From contig CAJTMG010000018.1 in assembly GCA_910577405.1 (NCBI GenBank), forward strand, positions 7,938-71,937: a DNA stretch of 64,000 nt, written 5' to 3'. This stretch comes from an uncultured Oscillibacter sp. GTDB lineage: Bacteria; Bacillota; Clostridia; Oscillospirales; Oscillospiraceae. Under the pieces are notes generated by a model. It did no database searches. It was not told where the DNA came from and saw nothing but the letters and a program-made list of their open reading frames with translations. The position numbers and the translations under genes were made by a program. This document shows, in pieces, positions 27,620 through 35,761 of the stretch. How positions within the stretch are numbered: position 1 is the first letter of the stretch; each line of letters starts with the position of its first letter.

Positions 27620-27675
27620 AACAGCGCCCCACTTGCCGGACGGTAAACCATCGTCTGACAAATGGAGCGCTGTTT
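27620..27675. repeat. Long imperfect inverted repeat
   Basis: ACAGCGC near 27621 and GCGCTGT near 27667 close a hairpin of roughly 24 bp per arm with bulges and G-U pairs, followed by TTTATTTT. It may be a terminator or a small mobile-repeat relic. The surrounding 27463-28043 holds no gene that I can support, only an AT-rich stretch and a second hairpin at 27990-28018. Confidence 0.5.
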
Positions 27676-27989
27676 ATTTTCAGGACCAAGGCGCGTTATG
27701 ACACGTTCTTCTCTATAGCGGCATTCTCTCTATAATGAAAACACCTGCCCGCCAAATGAAACGGGGCAGAAAACGGAAAATTATGGAGGATATTCCGGTA
27801 CAAAAGGCCATCGTCAGGACGTCCATCGTATGGAATCCGTTTTTATATGCAAGCCTGCGGGAAAAATCGAAATTTGGAATTATTTAAGACTTTTGTAACA
27901 TCTGATGCTGGTTTCTTTAACAAATAAAGCGTATCTTTAATCTTGCAAGAGACAAAAACTTCTTTTCATCCAATCTTCCAAACAAGAAG

Positions 27990-28018
27990 AAGGACCGGTC
28001 GAGAGACTGGCCCTTTTT
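27990..28018 (+). terminator. Intrinsic terminator-like hairpin
   Basis: AAGGACCGGTC, a GAGA loop, and GACTGGCCCTT are followed by TTTTTCTTT. On the plus strand no gene ends nearby, so it may end an unrecognised short transcript or serve the minus-strand acyltransferase gene. Confidence 0.55.
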
Positions 28019-28043
28019 CTTTGTATTCAGCCGCTGTAAGGGA

Positions 28044-29057
28044 TCAGCTTTTCCGGTGGGCGGCGATCATTGCGGAGGCGTGCTGGATACCGCGGTGAAG
28101 GACCTCCGCCAGCAGGAGATTCAGGGCATAAACGGTCAGGTAATAGAGGATATGACGGCTGTCTCGGTCAAACAAAGGGGCAAGGATCTGGAATTCCCGT
28201 GTAATGATGACGTTGAGCAGGTAGATTTCCAGACTGCGGCTCCCCAGAAACCGGAGGAATTTCCACGGGCCACGCCGCAGATGCAGACCGTAAGCCAGCG
28301 CAAGGCAGAGAGGCATGACGCAGGCGGCGAGCATATAGCAGGTAGAGATATACAGCCTGCCGTGAATCCGAAGCCACGCCACGGCAATGCCCAGCAGCGC
28401 GCCCCCGGTCCAGGCAGCGGTATGCTGACGGTTCAGGGGCTGGTTCTCCAGAAGGCACGCCCCCGCCAACAGTCCCAGGGCAAAGGCGGGCATCCGGTCC
28501 AGGAAATCAGAAGTATAATTGAGCCCCAAAGGGATGGACAGGCGGTAGATTCCGTAGGCAAGGGGGAACACCAGCAGCGTCAGCAAACCCTTGTGCCGGG
28601 ATCGTTCCAGGAGGCGTACCCAAGCGGGCGCAAGGGCGTAGAGCATCAGCAGCGCCGGGACGTACCAGTTGAAGCTGCCGGGAATCTGAAACCAATAGTG
28701 GAGGGTCGACAGGCTCCACAAACCCGTGGTAAGGGAAATCCGGCTCTGCATCCGAAGCCAGAGACTGTAGCCCCCCACTACCAGCCAGTAAGCCGGAAGG
28801 ACCCTTTGACAGCGGCGCAGGAAATACTGCGGAAAGGCTTCTCTCCGGCGCACAATGGAGCCGTACAGACCCAGCCCTGACAGCAGAATAAACATATCTA
28901 CCCCGCCGAATCCCAGTTGCTTCACCGCGTCCAGTGCCGGGACCCCAAAATGGAATTCGTAGGCATGGAACAGCATCACCCAAAGCATCGCGATGCCCAT
29001 CAGCTCCGACCGGTACTGGCTCAGAAGCTGATAGCCGTCCGCGCGTTTTCTCTCCAT
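28044..29057 (-). CDS. Acyltransferase family 3 membrane protein
   Basis: A 337-residue integral membrane protein with about ten hydrophobic segments. The N-terminal region contains the family pattern of an early membrane His (AMLWVMLFHAYEFHFG) followed by GFGGVDMFILLSGLGL. Such proteins O-acetylate or succinylate exported glycans or lipids at the membrane. The ATG at 29057 follows GGGGTGAG; an in-frame ATG at 29105 has no ribosome site. It stands alone between two hairpins. Confidence 0.87.
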   Translation of the reverse strand: MERKRADGYQLLSQYRSELMGIAMLWVMLFHAYEFHFGVPALDAVKQLGFGGVDMFILLSGLGLYGSIVRRREAFPQYFLRRCQRVLPAYWLVVGGYSLWLRMQSRISLTTGLWSLSTLHYWFQIPGSFNWYVPALLMLYALAPAWVRLLERSRHKGLLTLLVFPLAYGIYRLSIPLGLNYTSDFLDRMPAFALGLLAGACLLENQPLNRQHTAAWTGGALLGIAVAWLRIHGRLYISTCYMLAACVMPLCLALAYGLHLRRGPWKFLRFLGSRSLEIYLLNVIITREFQILAPLFDRDSRHILYYLTVYALNLLLAEVLHRGIQHASAMIAAHRKS

Positions 29058-29156
29058 CGTCTCACCCCGCAGGCCGTTTTTTGCGTGTTCCAACAAGTAT
29101 ATCATGACCAGGCTGTTTTTTCAATTGCCGCCCGCCAAAATTTACGCCAGGGGCTG

Positions 29157-30239
29157 CTAGTCATTCCGGAGGTCCCGAACAGACTGACGCTCAACCAATT
29201 GCGGCGGAAAGACAAAGGACGCGTTGGCAGAAGGATTATCAATCAGCTGCAACAGATTTTGCGCCGCCACGCGTCCTGCCATCTCCTTAGGGTGCGCCAT
29301 TGTGGTAAGGGGCACCTCGATCAGGGACAGCAGGGCGTCATCAAAACCGACAACGGAAATATCTCGGGGAACATCAATCCCATATCCGCGCAAAAACGAG
29401 ATCAGCTTCACAGCAATCTGATCGTTATAGCAAACGACAGCCGTACACTTTTTGAGCTGTGTCAGAATATTTTCACCCCATCTTCCATCAAAAATATAGT
29501 CAAAAAACTCTGTCTGATACCAGATAAGCAGTTCGTCGTCCACAGTCAGCTCGTTTTCCCGGAGGGCTTGGGCGTATCCAGCAAACCGCAGATTTCCCTG
29601 TTCATCGTCAATTTTAAAAATACCAGCAATCCGGCGATGTCCGCGCTCAATCAGATAATTCGTAATCAGCCGCACAGATTCTACATTGTCAGGCATCACA
29701 TAGGGGAGCTTCAGGGAGGGGTAGTAGCAATTTACCAGGATACAGGGCAATTTGCAGGAAAGCTGTTCGTACAATTCTTTGTTTGTGTTTATCAGATTGC
29801 TCTTTGTCGGTTCGATAATCAACCCATCCACCTGGCTTTCCATAATGGCCCGGAGTATTTTCTCCTCGTTGCACCGCCGGTTATAGGTGATATATAAGTT
29901 GATTGTATAGCCGGCTTCGGCAAGATAGGCGTTGATTCCACTGATGATCGAAGGAAAAATATAATCGTCCACATAGGTCATGATGACGCCGATCACATTT
30001 GTATTACGGCGGATATACTTTCCTGACTGCTCCGTTACATAGGTTCCGCTGCCCTGTACGCGCGTTACCAAGCCTTCGTTTTCAAGGAGGGAAATCCCCT
30101 GTCGTACTGTCTGGCGGCTGATCTGAAACATATCTGCCAGCTTTAGCTCTGAATGCACTTTGCTGCCTGGACCCATTTCACCGTCAACAATCTGTTTTTT
30201 CAGCCATTGATATAACTTGATGTATTTTGCACTTTTCAT
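29157..30239 (-). CDS. GntR/LacI chimeric regulator (AraR-like architecture)
   Basis: A 360-residue repressor with a GntR winged HTH at residues 1-70 (FQISRQTVRQGISLLENEGLV) fused to a LacI-like sugar-binding domain (about 80-355; VVGFDDALLSLIEVPLTTM). This is the layout of AraR of Bacillus. ATG follows GGAGGG. It is divergent from the Gfo/Idh/MocA gene at 30611, and the spacer contains palindromes close to the known AraR operator form TTGTACGTACAA. The ligand may be arabinose or another sugar. Confidence 0.93.
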   Translation of the reverse strand: MKSAKYIKLYQWLKKQIVDGEMGPGSKVHSELKLADMFQISRQTVRQGISLLENEGLVTRVQGSGTYVTEQSGKYIRRNTNVIGVIMTYVDDYIFPSIISGINAYLAEAGYTINLYITYNRRCNEEKILRAIMESQVDGLIIEPTKSNLINTNKELYEQLSCKLPCILVNCYYPSLKLPYVMPDNVESVRLITNYLIERGHRRIAGIFKIDDEQGNLRFAGYAQALRENELTVDDELLIWYQTEFFDYIFDGRWGENILTQLKKCTAVVCYNDQIAVKLISFLRGYGIDVPRDISVVGFDDALLSLIEVPLTTMAHPKEMAGRVAAQNLLQLIDNPSANASFVFPPQLVERQSVRDLRND

Positions 30240-30286
30240 ATGATACCCTCCGTTCCTCTGGTTATATTATATATCTTTTCCCGGTA

Positions 30287-30501
30287 TTGTACAGTACAAC
30301 ATTCACAAAAGTTTTTCCGTCAAGCGCAAAACAAGCCCAAAATCGAGCGTTTTTCCGCCTGCATCATGAAATTGTACGTAATTTTTAAAGACAAATTTCT
30401 GCTTTATTTCGACGATTCAGTGCAGTTATAAAATTATTTCGGTGTTTTTTGTAAAATTCTTACATTGACACGCCAATGCTTTTCATGTATTGTATATACA
30501 A
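30287..30501. promoter_or_regulatory. AraR-type operator candidates and promoter
   Basis: Palindromes TTGTACAGTACAA (30287-30299) and TTGTATATACAA (30490-30501), plus a partial TTGTACGTAA (30372-30381), flank both divergent genes. A promoter TTGACA (30465-30470), 17 bp, TATTGT (30488-30493) points right and is overlapped by the second palindrome. The sites resemble the AraR operator of B. subtilis (established knowledge); use by the adjacent regulator is inference. Confidence 0.6.
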
Positions 30502-30502
30502 C

Positions 30503-30547
30503 TTGGTGGGAGAGAACGGAGCCGGTAAGTCTACATTGATGAAGATT
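30503..30547 (+). pseudogene. Stump of an ABC transporter ATPase (Walker A only)
   Basis: Fifteen codons read LVGENGAGKSTLMKI, the exact P-loop segment of RbsA/MglA-type ATPases, directly after the palindrome-containing promoter. The sequence then becomes unrelated until the Gfo/Idh/MocA start at 30611. A former sugar ABC operon was probably deleted here, leaving its promoter now driving the dehydrogenase. Confidence 0.7.
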
Positions 30548-30610
30548 ACTCGGGAATATACCAATGGTTGGGCGGGAAATCAAGGATATTTTTTCGAAAG
30601 GGTGTCAAAA

Positions 30611-31750
30611 ATGAAACTGAAATTCGGCATAGTTGGAGGCGGCGGAGGCTTTATCGGAAATGTGCACCGTCATGGAGCCTTGATGGATGATTTAGCGGTT
30701 TTGACGGCGGGCTGTTTTTCACGGAACGCGGACACAAACCACAAATATGCCAAGCGTTGGGGCGTTGCGGATTCAAATCGGATTTATGCTGACTATGAGG
30801 AAATGGCGGCAGTAGAGTCGGCTCGTGAGGACGGGATCGATTTTGTCTCCATTACCACGCCAAATGACACGCACTATCCCATTGTGAAGAGCTTTCTCCA
30901 GCACGGCATCCACGTGATGTGTGACAAACCCCTGGCGCTGACCGCAGAGCAGGGGCGTGAACTGGCTGCGCTTGCAAAGGAAAAGGATCTTCTGTGCGGC
31001 GTGTCCTATACATACACAGGCTATGCCATGGTCCGGCAGGCGCGTGAGATGATTGACGCCGGCGAGATTGGGAAGATCACCTGCATCCAGGGCGAGTATC
31101 CGCAGGAGTGGCTGGCGGTTTCTCTGGTTTCTGAAAGGTCCGAGCAAGCGGTTTGGCGTCAGGACCCCAAGCGATCTGGCGCCTCCGGGTGTTGTGCCGA
31201 CATTGGCACGCATATAGAATGTCTGATTGCAAAGATGACCGGTTTGCATCCCAGAAGGGTCATTGCCCGATTTGACAGAATTCCAGAGAATATCCCGCTG
31301 GAAACAAACGCTCAGATGCTTGTAGAATTTGAAGGAAACATACCGGGTATGATCTGGGCCTCACAGATTGCTATTGGACATGAGACAGAATTAAATATCC
31401 GCATATTCGGCGAAAAGGGTTCGGTTGAGTGGAGCCATTTGAGACCCTGGGAACTGCGTGTGACACGGATTAACCAGCCGCCGCAGATTTACACAACCAA
31501 CCGGGATTATCTTGCCCCGTCAGCAAGGGAGTTGTGCCGCCTGCCTTCTGGTCATATTGAGGGCTTTTATGAGGCTTTTGGAAACCTGTATCATAGCTTC
31601 TGCATGAATTTGATTGCCAAGAAAACCGGCGCTGATCCGGGGACTTTCCAGTATCCCACAGTAGAGGACGGCGTGCGGGGAATTGAATTTGTAGACGCCT
31701 GCTTAGCTTCCAACGCCCAGAACAACATCTGGATTAAGGTCGGCCAATAA
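30611..31750 (+). CDS. Gfo/Idh/MocA family oxidoreductase
   Basis: A 379-residue NAD(P)-dependent dehydrogenase: glycine-rich start LKFGIVGGGGGFIG, the EKP-like motif as HVMCDKPLAL (Asp replaces Glu) near residue 100, and C-terminal sheet domain. The size fits family members of 370-390 residues that act on amino-sugars or sugar acids. The chosen ATG (30611) removes the ABC-ATPase stump from the in-frame upstream extension. The ribosome site AAAGGGTG is weak. It is likely controlled by the AraR-like protein at 29157. Confidence 0.9.
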   Translation: MKLKFGIVGGGGGFIGNVHRHGALMDDLAVLTAGCFSRNADTNHKYAKRWGVADSNRIYADYEEMAAVESAREDGIDFVSITTPNDTHYPIVKSFLQHGIHVMCDKPLALTAEQGRELAALAKEKDLLCGVSYTYTGYAMVRQAREMIDAGEIGKITCIQGEYPQEWLAVSLVSERSEQAVWRQDPKRSGASGCCADIGTHIECLIAKMTGLHPRRVIARFDRIPENIPLETNAQMLVEFEGNIPGMIWASQIAIGHETELNIRIFGEKGSVEWSHLRPWELRVTRINQPPQIYTTNRDYLAPSARELCRLPSGHIEGFYEAFGNLYHSFCMNLIAKKTGADPGTFQYPTVEDGVRGIEFVDACLASNAQNNIWIKVGQ

Positions 31751-31756
31751 AAAAGA

Positions 31757-31793
31757 GGAACCCGCCAAAGAATACAGAGTTTGGCATGGTTCC
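31757..31793 (-). terminator. Terminator-like hairpin after the Gfo/Idh/MocA gene
   Basis: GGAACC/GGTTCC and GCCAAA/TTTGGC arms form a stem; on the minus strand it is followed by TCTTTTTT. It is best placed to stop leftward transcription from rpsU. Confidence 0.55.
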
Positions 31794-31816
31794 CCGTTCC
31801 TTTCGGTATCTGGACA

Positions 31817-31854
31817 TAAAAAAACGCCGCGGACTTTTCACGATCTGCGGCGTT
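31817..31854 (-). terminator. Intrinsic terminator downstream of rpsU (distal)
   Basis: AACGCCGC (31823-31830) and GCGGCGTT (31847-31854) form a stem followed on the minus strand by a run of seven T. Confidence 0.8.
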
Positions 31855-31863
31855 GGTCAGGAC

Positions 31864-31899
31864 ACAAAAACAGGCGGTGCCTTGCTGACATCGCCTGTT
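31864..31899 (-). terminator. Intrinsic terminator downstream of rpsU (proximal)
   Basis: AACAGGCG (31892-31899 on the minus strand) pairs with CGCCTGTT (31869-31876) and runs into TTTTTGTG. With the hairpins at 31817 and 31757 it gives three successive leftward stops. Confidence 0.75.
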
Positions 31900-32021
31900 C
31901 TCTATGCTGTTCGCTTTTTGCGCCGATCCGTTTCCCACTGTCGTTAAAAACATTGATTTTACTGAGGTTTTCATGTTTTCTTATAACAGCGTCTTTGAAA
32001 GCAGGCGCATTATCGCAGGAC

Positions 32022-32204
32022 TCAATAGTAACGCTTCTTGTTTTTGCGGGCGGCTTCGGACTTCTTGCGCCGCTTCACACTGGGACTTTCATAATGCTCT
32101 CTCTTCCGAACCTCAGCCAGAACGCCGGCCTTCGCACAGCTGCGCTTAAAACGCTTCAGCGCACTGTCGATGGATTCGTTTTCCTTCACATGAATCTCAG
32201 ACAT
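32022..32204 (-). CDS. rpsU: 30S ribosomal protein S21
   Basis: A 60-residue basic protein identical in layout to bacterial S21 (bS21): SEIHVKENESIDSALKRFKR, the central REHYESPSVKRRKK segment and an Arg/Lys-rich end. It binds 16S rRNA near the anti-Shine-Dalgarno region. ATG follows AGGGAGGG. It forms a stand-alone unit with several terminators behind it. Confidence 0.97.
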   Translation of the reverse strand: MSEIHVKENESIDSALKRFKRSCAKAGVLAEVRKREHYESPSVKRRKKSEAARKNKKRYY

Positions 32205-32331
32205 CTATATTTCCCTCCCTCCGAGGCATCCGGCTCAATCCAGGATGCTTTAAGGGCCATACTCTATGGCTTTAACAAACTCATTATACAGATTCCGCCC
32301 AAACTTGTCAAGAGAATTTCATAAATCCACG

Positions 32332-33081
32332 TCAAATTTCTGAAAAAGCCCTGGCGCGAAGGACCTCCTCCAGGACGAAGTCAGAGAAACGGCGGGATTC
32401 AGGGCAAACGCGGGCATTTTCACCGCATTGCCGTGCAAGTTCGAGGGAAGGCGTCAGGGCAATGTCGGCCAGAGCAAGCATAGGCAGATCCAGGGAGCTG
32501 TCCCCGGCGCAGACCATCCGGCAGGGCCCGAAGCGTTCCCGAAGCACCGCCGCGGCCGCGCCCTTATGAAGCCCCGGCGGGAAGAAATAGACCTTCCTTC
32601 CGGAGACGCTGACGGTCAGGGGACCCGCCTGGAAATTGTTCGCGCCAGTCTCCGCCGTCTCCTGATTCTCACTGACGGCAAAGAGATAAAGACCGTCCAC
32701 CATTTTCCGCCGCAGGCACCAGGCTTCACTGGACAGGGCGGCTTCCGTACGGGCCAGGTCGTCCTGATACGGTTCCGCCAGTTTCTGGGAAGCCTCCAGC
32801 CACGCCGGGTCCATGCCGCACGGCCCCAGAAGAATCCCGCCGTTGGCAGCTGCCGCCCATTCAGGAGCCTTCGGCCATTGAATCCGCCGGTACTGCTCAA
32901 CGGACCGGGTTGTGACGGGAATCAGCCGTACGTTCTCCAGCCGTCCCAGGTTCTCCCAGACATTGGCGGTCATGAAGCTCTGCTCCCGGCCGTCAAGCCA
33001 TTCTACGCAGACATCCCCCGGCTTTCGGTGGCGGTGGGAGAAAATCAGCGTATTGTCCAGATCACACAGAAACAGAAGCAT
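32332..33081 (-). CDS. HAD superfamily hydrolase
   Basis: A 249-residue phosphatase-type protein of the Cof/sucrose-phosphatase branch. Motif I is FLCDLDNTLIF (nucleophile Asp7), motif II Thr in VTTRS, and motif IV is VCAGDSSLDLPML. It begins inside the stop of the HD gene (TGATG overlap), so the two are translationally coupled. Substrate is unknown; the Cof-type cap region (about 80-170) suggests a small phosphorylated metabolite. Confidence 0.85.
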   Translation of the reverse strand: MLLFLCDLDNTLIFSHRHRKPGDVCVEWLDGREQSFMTANVWENLGRLENVRLIPVTTRSVEQYRRIQWPKAPEWAAAANGGILLGPCGMDPAWLEASQKLAEPYQDDLARTEAALSSEAWCLRRKMVDGLYLFAVSENQETAETGANNFQAGPLTVSVSGRKVYFFPPGLHKGAAAAVLRERFGPCRMVCAGDSSLDLPMLALADIALTPSLELARQCGENARVCPESRRFSDFVLEEVLRARAFSEI

Positions 33082-33662
33082 CAGACGCCCATTTCCGCGC
33101 TGACGCTTTCCTCACAGGACCGCATCGCCAGAATGGTCTTTTCCATCAGATCCTCCAAAGACCAGCCCAGACGTTCCGCCCCCTCTTTGATAACGTCTCT
33201 GGAGCATCCGGCGGCGAATTTCTTGTCCTTGAACTTCTTTTTCAGGGACGAAACTTCCATATCGGACACAGACTTGCTGGGACGCATCCGGGCGGCGGCG
33301 CCGATCAGGCCGGTAAGCTCGTCGGCGGCAAAGAGGACCTTTTCCATCTGGTGAACGGGTTCCACATCGCAGCAAAGGCCGAAGCCATGACTGCAAACGG
33401 CGTGAATCAGTTCATCGGAGCAATGGATTTCGGCCAGAAGCTCCGGCGCTTTTTTGCAGTGCTCATCCGGCCATTTTTCGAAATCCACATCGTGCAGAAG
33501 ACCGGCCATCGCCCAGAATTCCGCGTCCTCGCCAAAGCCCAGCTCATTGGCGTACCACCGCATAACGCCCTCCACGGTCAAGGCGTGCTGGATATGGAAC
33601 GGCTCGGCATTGTATTTCTTCAGCAGGCCCAGGGCGATTTCACGGTCAGGATATGTCAGCAT
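33081..33662 (-). CDS. HD domain-containing hydrolase
   Basis: A 193-residue HD-superfamily protein with His in FHIQHALTVEGV, the paired His-Asp in AGLLHDVDFEKW near residue 55, and a further His in AVCSHGF. Such short HDIG-type proteins are metal-dependent phosphohydrolases of uncertain substrate, often nucleotides. It lies between the prolyl-tRNA editing gene and the HAD gene, with which it overlaps by one base. Confidence 0.87.
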   Translation of the reverse strand: MLTYPDREIALGLLKKYNAEPFHIQHALTVEGVMRWYANELGFGEDAEFWAMAGLLHDVDFEKWPDEHCKKAPELLAEIHCSDELIHAVCSHGFGLCCDVEPVHQMEKVLFAADELTGLIGAAARMRPSKSVSDMEVSSLKKKFKDKKFAAGCSRDVIKEGAERLGWSLEDLMEKTILAMRSCEESVSAEMGV

Positions 33663-33699
33663 AAAAATTTTCTCCTTTGTACAAAAATAACGTCAGTCT

Positions 33700-34242
33700 T
33701 TATAAAAACTCCACAACTGTGATCTCATGTCCAGTATGGGGCAGCAGCTTTTCCAGCACGTCAGCGGTCCGCAGTTTCAGGCTGCTGGTACAGTGGCAGG
33801 GATGACAGCTTATAAATTCAGCTTCATAAATCTCCCTTTCCATCAGAAGCCGCACCCGATGCTCCGTATCGTTCATAAGGCCCAGGATGGTTGCGGAACC
33901 GGGCGTGCAGTGCAGAAGCTCCCACAGGGCGTCCTCCGGGGCGAAGGAGAGGCGGGCGGAACCAATCTGATGGGAGAGGTCCTTGGTGTGAAAGGGCTTG
34001 TCAGGACCCATGGCCAGGAGGTAGAACTGCGTTTTCTGACGGTTGCAGAGAAAGAGATTCTTGCAGATCGGCACGCCCAGAACCTCGCTGACTGCGGCGC
34101 ACTTTTCCATATTGTCGGCAGGTTCACTGGTCACCCGGTAATAGTCAATCCCCAGTTCCTCCAGCAAATCAAAGGCGGCGGTTTCCTGTACCGGCAGTTC
34201 CCCTTCCGGACGGGTATTGTGGTATAACGCGGAAATTTCCAT
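33700..34242 (-). CDS. proX: Prolyl-tRNA editing protein (ProX/YbaK-like)
   Basis: A 180-residue stand-alone editing domain of the YbaK/ProX/PrdX family, which hydrolyses mischarged Ala- or Cys-tRNA(Pro). Recognisable segments are CKNLFLCNRQKTQFYLLAM (with the conserved Lys) and GSARLSFAPEDALWELL, and PGSATILGLMND near the active-site pocket. ATG follows AAAGGAG. It begins 19 bp after the murC stop and is probably cotranscribed with it. Confidence 0.88.
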   Translation of the reverse strand: MEISALYHNTRPEGELPVQETAAFDLLEELGIDYYRVTSEPADNMEKCAAVSEVLGVPICKNLFLCNRQKTQFYLLAMGPDKPFHTKDLSHQIGSARLSFAPEDALWELLHCTPGSATILGLMNDTEHRVRLLMEREIYEAEFISCHPCHCTSSLKLRTADVLEKLLPHTGHEITVVEFL

Positions 34243-34261
34243 ACTTTATCTGCTCCTTTGT

Positions 34262-35647
34262 CTACGCTTCCTGATGTTCCAGCAGCTTTTCCCCCGCCCG
34301 GTAGATATCCCCCGCGCCCACGGTAAGAATCAGGTCCCCGGGCTGAGCCAGTCTCCGGAGGGCGTCGGCGGTTTTGTCGAGGGTAGAACAGTAGACAGAG
34401 CCGGGGACTTCCCTGCTGAGGTCAGCGGAGGAGATGCCCAAGGTATTCTGCTCCCGGGCGGCGTAGATTTCGGCAAGGACCACGACTTCGGGGATTTTCA
34501 GCTCTTCCACAAAGCGGTCAAAGAGCTTGGCGGTCCGGGAATAGGTATGGGGCTGGAAAGCGACCACAAGCCTTTTGTAGCCCATGCCCATGGCGGTGGT
34601 CAGGAGGGCGTGGAGCTCGTCGGGATGGTGGGCGTAATCGTCATAGATTTCCGCGCCGTTGTAGGTCCCCTTATGCTCGAACCGCCGCCCGGCACCCGTA
34701 AAGGCGGAGAGTCCCTCCTCCACGGCTTTTCCCGGCAAGCCCAGCACGTAAGCCGCCGACGCAGCCGCCAGTGCGTTCAGGACGTTATGCTCGCCCCAGA
34801 CATGAAGCTGCACGTGGGCGTAAAACTCCCCATGGACTGTCACGTCGAACACCGGACGCCCTGCCTCATCCTGATTAAGGTGAACGGCGGTGCATTCGGC
34901 CCCCGGTTTCAGTCCAAAGGTAAAAGCGTCCAGGCCATAGGCAACGCTTCTGGCCCCCTCGTTGTCGTTGTTGACCACCACGCAGCCATTAGAGGGGACG
35001 AGTTCAGCAAACTGCCGGAAAGAATGCTTGATATCGTCCAGGTCCTTGAAGAAATCCAGATGATCGGCCTCCACGTTCAGAATCACGGCCACGGTGGGGA
35101 AGAAGCTCAGGAAGCTGTTGCAGTATTCGCAGGATTCCAGGATAATGGTGTCCCCCTCTCCCACCCGGTAGCCGGAATGGAGCATGGGCAGGGTCCCGCC
35201 GATCATCACGGTAGGGTCTTTTTCCGCGGCCATAAAGATATGCGTACACATGGAGGTGGTAGTGGTTTTGCCATGGGTGCCCGCGACACAAAGGGCGTTG
35301 GGGTAATGCCGCATCAAAGCCCCCCAAGCCTGAGCGCGTTCATAGACAGGGATTCCTCTTGCGATGGCCCCGGCAATTTCAGGATTGCTGTCGCGGGCGG
35401 CGGCGGTACGGATCACCAGGTCGCAGTCCCCGAGATTTTCGGCGCTGTGGCCTGTGGCAACGGAAATTCCCAGATCCCGCAGGCGCTTCACGGTAACGCT
35501 CTCGCTCATGTCGGACCCCTGTACCGTCAGGCCCTTGGAGCGCAGGACTTCCGCCAGAGGGCACATGGAGACGCCGCCGATTCCCACCAGATGGGCGCGG
35601 ACACCGGGGACAAGATAGCTGTCGATGGGCTTTGTATTGTGCAGCAT
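34262..35647 (-). CDS. murC: UDP-N-acetylmuramate--L-alanine ligase
   Basis: A 461-residue cytoplasmic Mur ligase adding L-Ala to UDP-MurNAc in peptidoglycan synthesis. Domain 1 starts with HLVGIGGVSMCPLAEVL; the ATP loop is AGTHGKTTTT near residue 115; the central and C-terminal Mur domains follow (EHNVLNALAAA, YDDYAHHPDEL, FQPHTYSRT). Full family length, intact. The start follows AAAGGATG at a rather long distance. A convergent/divergent gap separates it from cca. Confidence 0.97.
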   Translation of the reverse strand: MLHNTKPIDSYLVPGVRAHLVGIGGVSMCPLAEVLRSKGLTVQGSDMSESVTVKRLRDLGISVATGHSAENLGDCDLVIRTAAARDSNPEIAGAIARGIPVYERAQAWGALMRHYPNALCVAGTHGKTTTTSMCTHIFMAAEKDPTVMIGGTLPMLHSGYRVGEGDTIILESCEYCNSFLSFFPTVAVILNVEADHLDFFKDLDDIKHSFRQFAELVPSNGCVVVNNDNEGARSVAYGLDAFTFGLKPGAECTAVHLNQDEAGRPVFDVTVHGEFYAHVQLHVWGEHNVLNALAAASAAYVLGLPGKAVEEGLSAFTGAGRRFEHKGTYNGAEIYDDYAHHPDELHALLTTAMGMGYKRLVVAFQPHTYSRTAKLFDRFVEELKIPEVVVLAEIYAAREQNTLGISSADLSREVPGSVYCSTLDKTADALRRLAQPGDLILTVGAGDIYRAGEKLLEHQEA

Positions 35648-35761
35648 AAAGGCTCAGCATCCTTTCCAAAAACGGTTATAAAAAACCATTGTAACATCAC
35701 GGAGATTCTATTATAATACAAGGAAAGAAGAAATGCAACGGAAGAAGGAGGCAAAATCAGG

